Shown here: positions 6,640 to 6,785 of the stretch, one piece after another | Position numbering within the stretch: the stretch's first letter is position 1 | How the letters are laid out: every line of letters begins with the position of its first letter | DNA from: an uncultured Cardiobacterium sp. | Lineage (GTDB): Bacteria; Pseudomonadota; Gammaproteobacteria; Cardiobacteriales; Cardiobacteriaceae | NCBI RefSeq assembly: GCF_938028185.1 | Contig: NZ_CALJAH010000292.1 | Coordinates: 1-6,785 of the forward strand | DNA: 6,785 nucleotides | Reading direction: 5' to 3' | The notes under the pieces: model-generated | Told to the model about the DNA's origin: nothing | The model's database searches: none | What the model saw: the letters and a program-made list of their open reading frames with translations, nothing else | Program-made: the position numbers and the translations under genes

Positions 6640-6721
6640 GGTGTGTGCCGCAGGCACGCACGCGGTTCCCGATGCAAAATTCCCCGCGTGCGTGTCGGCT
6701 GCGCCGCCACACACCCTACGC
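6634..6721. repeat. 88-bp imperfect palindrome made of two head-to-head hairpins
   Basis: The outer arms GCGTAGGGTGTGTG (6634-6647) and CACACACCCTACGC (6708-6721) are perfect 14-bp inverted repeats. The inner arms CACGCACGCGG (6655-6665) and CCGCGTGCGTG (6684-6694) are perfect 11-bp inverted repeats around an 18-nt AT-richer centre. Each half also folds alone: 6641-6661 gives a 9-bp stem with one G-T pair around GCA, and about 6689-6715 gives an imperfect stem around TGC. It could extrude as a cruciform or fold as alternative RNA structures. Confidence 0.75.
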
Positions 6722-6734
6722 CCAGAATTCGCCA

Positions 6735-6780
6735 TAGGGTGCGCCTCGGCGCACCATCCGGGTGATGGCGACGGTTTTGC
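6735..6780 (+). repeat. REP-like unit 5 hairpin followed by a linker core copy
   Basis: GGTGCGCC (6738-6745) pairs perfectly with GGCGCACC (6748-6755) and is headed by ATAGGGTG (6734-6741). Directly after it, 6757-6780 is a third copy of the linker core, in the same orientation as the copy behind smc and inverted relative to 6589-6613. Confidence 0.65.
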
Positions 6781-6785
6781 GGCTA

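Larger units (their letters stand above)
6412..6785. repeat. Mosaic array of alternating GTAGGGTG-type hairpins (REP/BIME-like)
   Basis: This 374-bp stretch has no credible gene. It contains five imperfect hairpins in alternating orientation: plus at 6443-6465, minus at 6551-6573, plus at 6636-6661, minus at about 6689-6719 and plus at 6735-6755. Three are headed by a perfect GTAGGGTG on their own strand (6573-6566, 6636-6643 and 6719-6712), and the last by ATAGGGTG. Linker cores at 6589-6613 and 6757-6780 lie between or beside them. None has a downstream T-tract, so they are not classical terminators. Alternating hairpins headed by GTAG are the hallmark of REP elements and their BIME mosaics. 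That assignment is inference, and no RAYT transposase gene is in view. The array begins within 20-30 bp of the preceding stop codon and may continue beyond the window. Confidence 0.65.

Noticed and set aside
5953..6735. 260-residue minus-strand open frame spanning the membrane gene and the repeats
   Set aside because: It is antisense to a gene with a strong ribosome binding site and its N-terminal part is translated palindromic repeat. No motif is present.
6412..6785. CRISPR array
   Set aside because: Repeats alternate in orientation, vary in sequence and lack regular spacers of constant length. No cas gene is present.
1..6785. DNA uptake sequences of the Neisseria (GCCGTCTGAA) or Pasteurella (AAGTGCGGT) type
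   Set aside because: No copy of either was found on reading both strands.

Overview
This is a high-GC chromosomal window from what looks like a gammaproteobacterium. The main evidence is the canonical SMC with a gamma-type hinge (an 'L.PWLG' segment and a C-terminal 'LARQQQI' edge), together with HemW. My best guess at the lineage is Cardiobacteriaceae or a near relative, but this rests on general resemblance, not on a search. The genes look like ordinary, intact core genes. The unusual material is in the spacers.

Layout, left to right. (1) The 3' part of a YqjQ-like short-chain dehydrogenase/reductase (SDR) gene runs rightward into a hairpin terminator at 686-708. (2) A short spacer (709-798) holds a repeat module also found at the far right of the window. 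(3) smc (4182-799, leftward) encodes the chromosome-condensing ATPase and converges on the SDR gene. (4) A 73-bp divergent spacer carries a symmetric -10 box readable on both strands. (5) hemW (4256-5386, rightward) encodes a radical-SAM heme chaperone. (6) A 179-bp spacer contains a probable terminator, a diverged direct repeat and a strong ribosome binding site. (7) A gene for an unrecognised polytopic membrane protein of 281 residues follows (5566-6411). (8) The last 374 bp (6412-6785) contain no convincing gene. They hold five imperfect hairpins in alternating orientation, several headed by GTAGGGTG, plus copies of a 24-25 bp linker.

The genes do not form an obvious shared pathway. SMC acts on the nucleoid, HemW delivers heme to respiratory enzymes, the SDR is a soluble NADP(H)-type oxidoreductase and the last protein is in the inner membrane. 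smc and hemW are probably co-expressed only through their shared promoter region.

The most interesting structure is the right-end array. Its GTAG-headed hairpins in +,-,+,-,+ order resemble the mosaic REP/BIME elements mobilised by RAYT transposases. A related linker lies directly behind smc, so it is probably a dispersed family in this genome. I saw no CRISPR array, phage gene, transposase gene, tRNA or rRNA.
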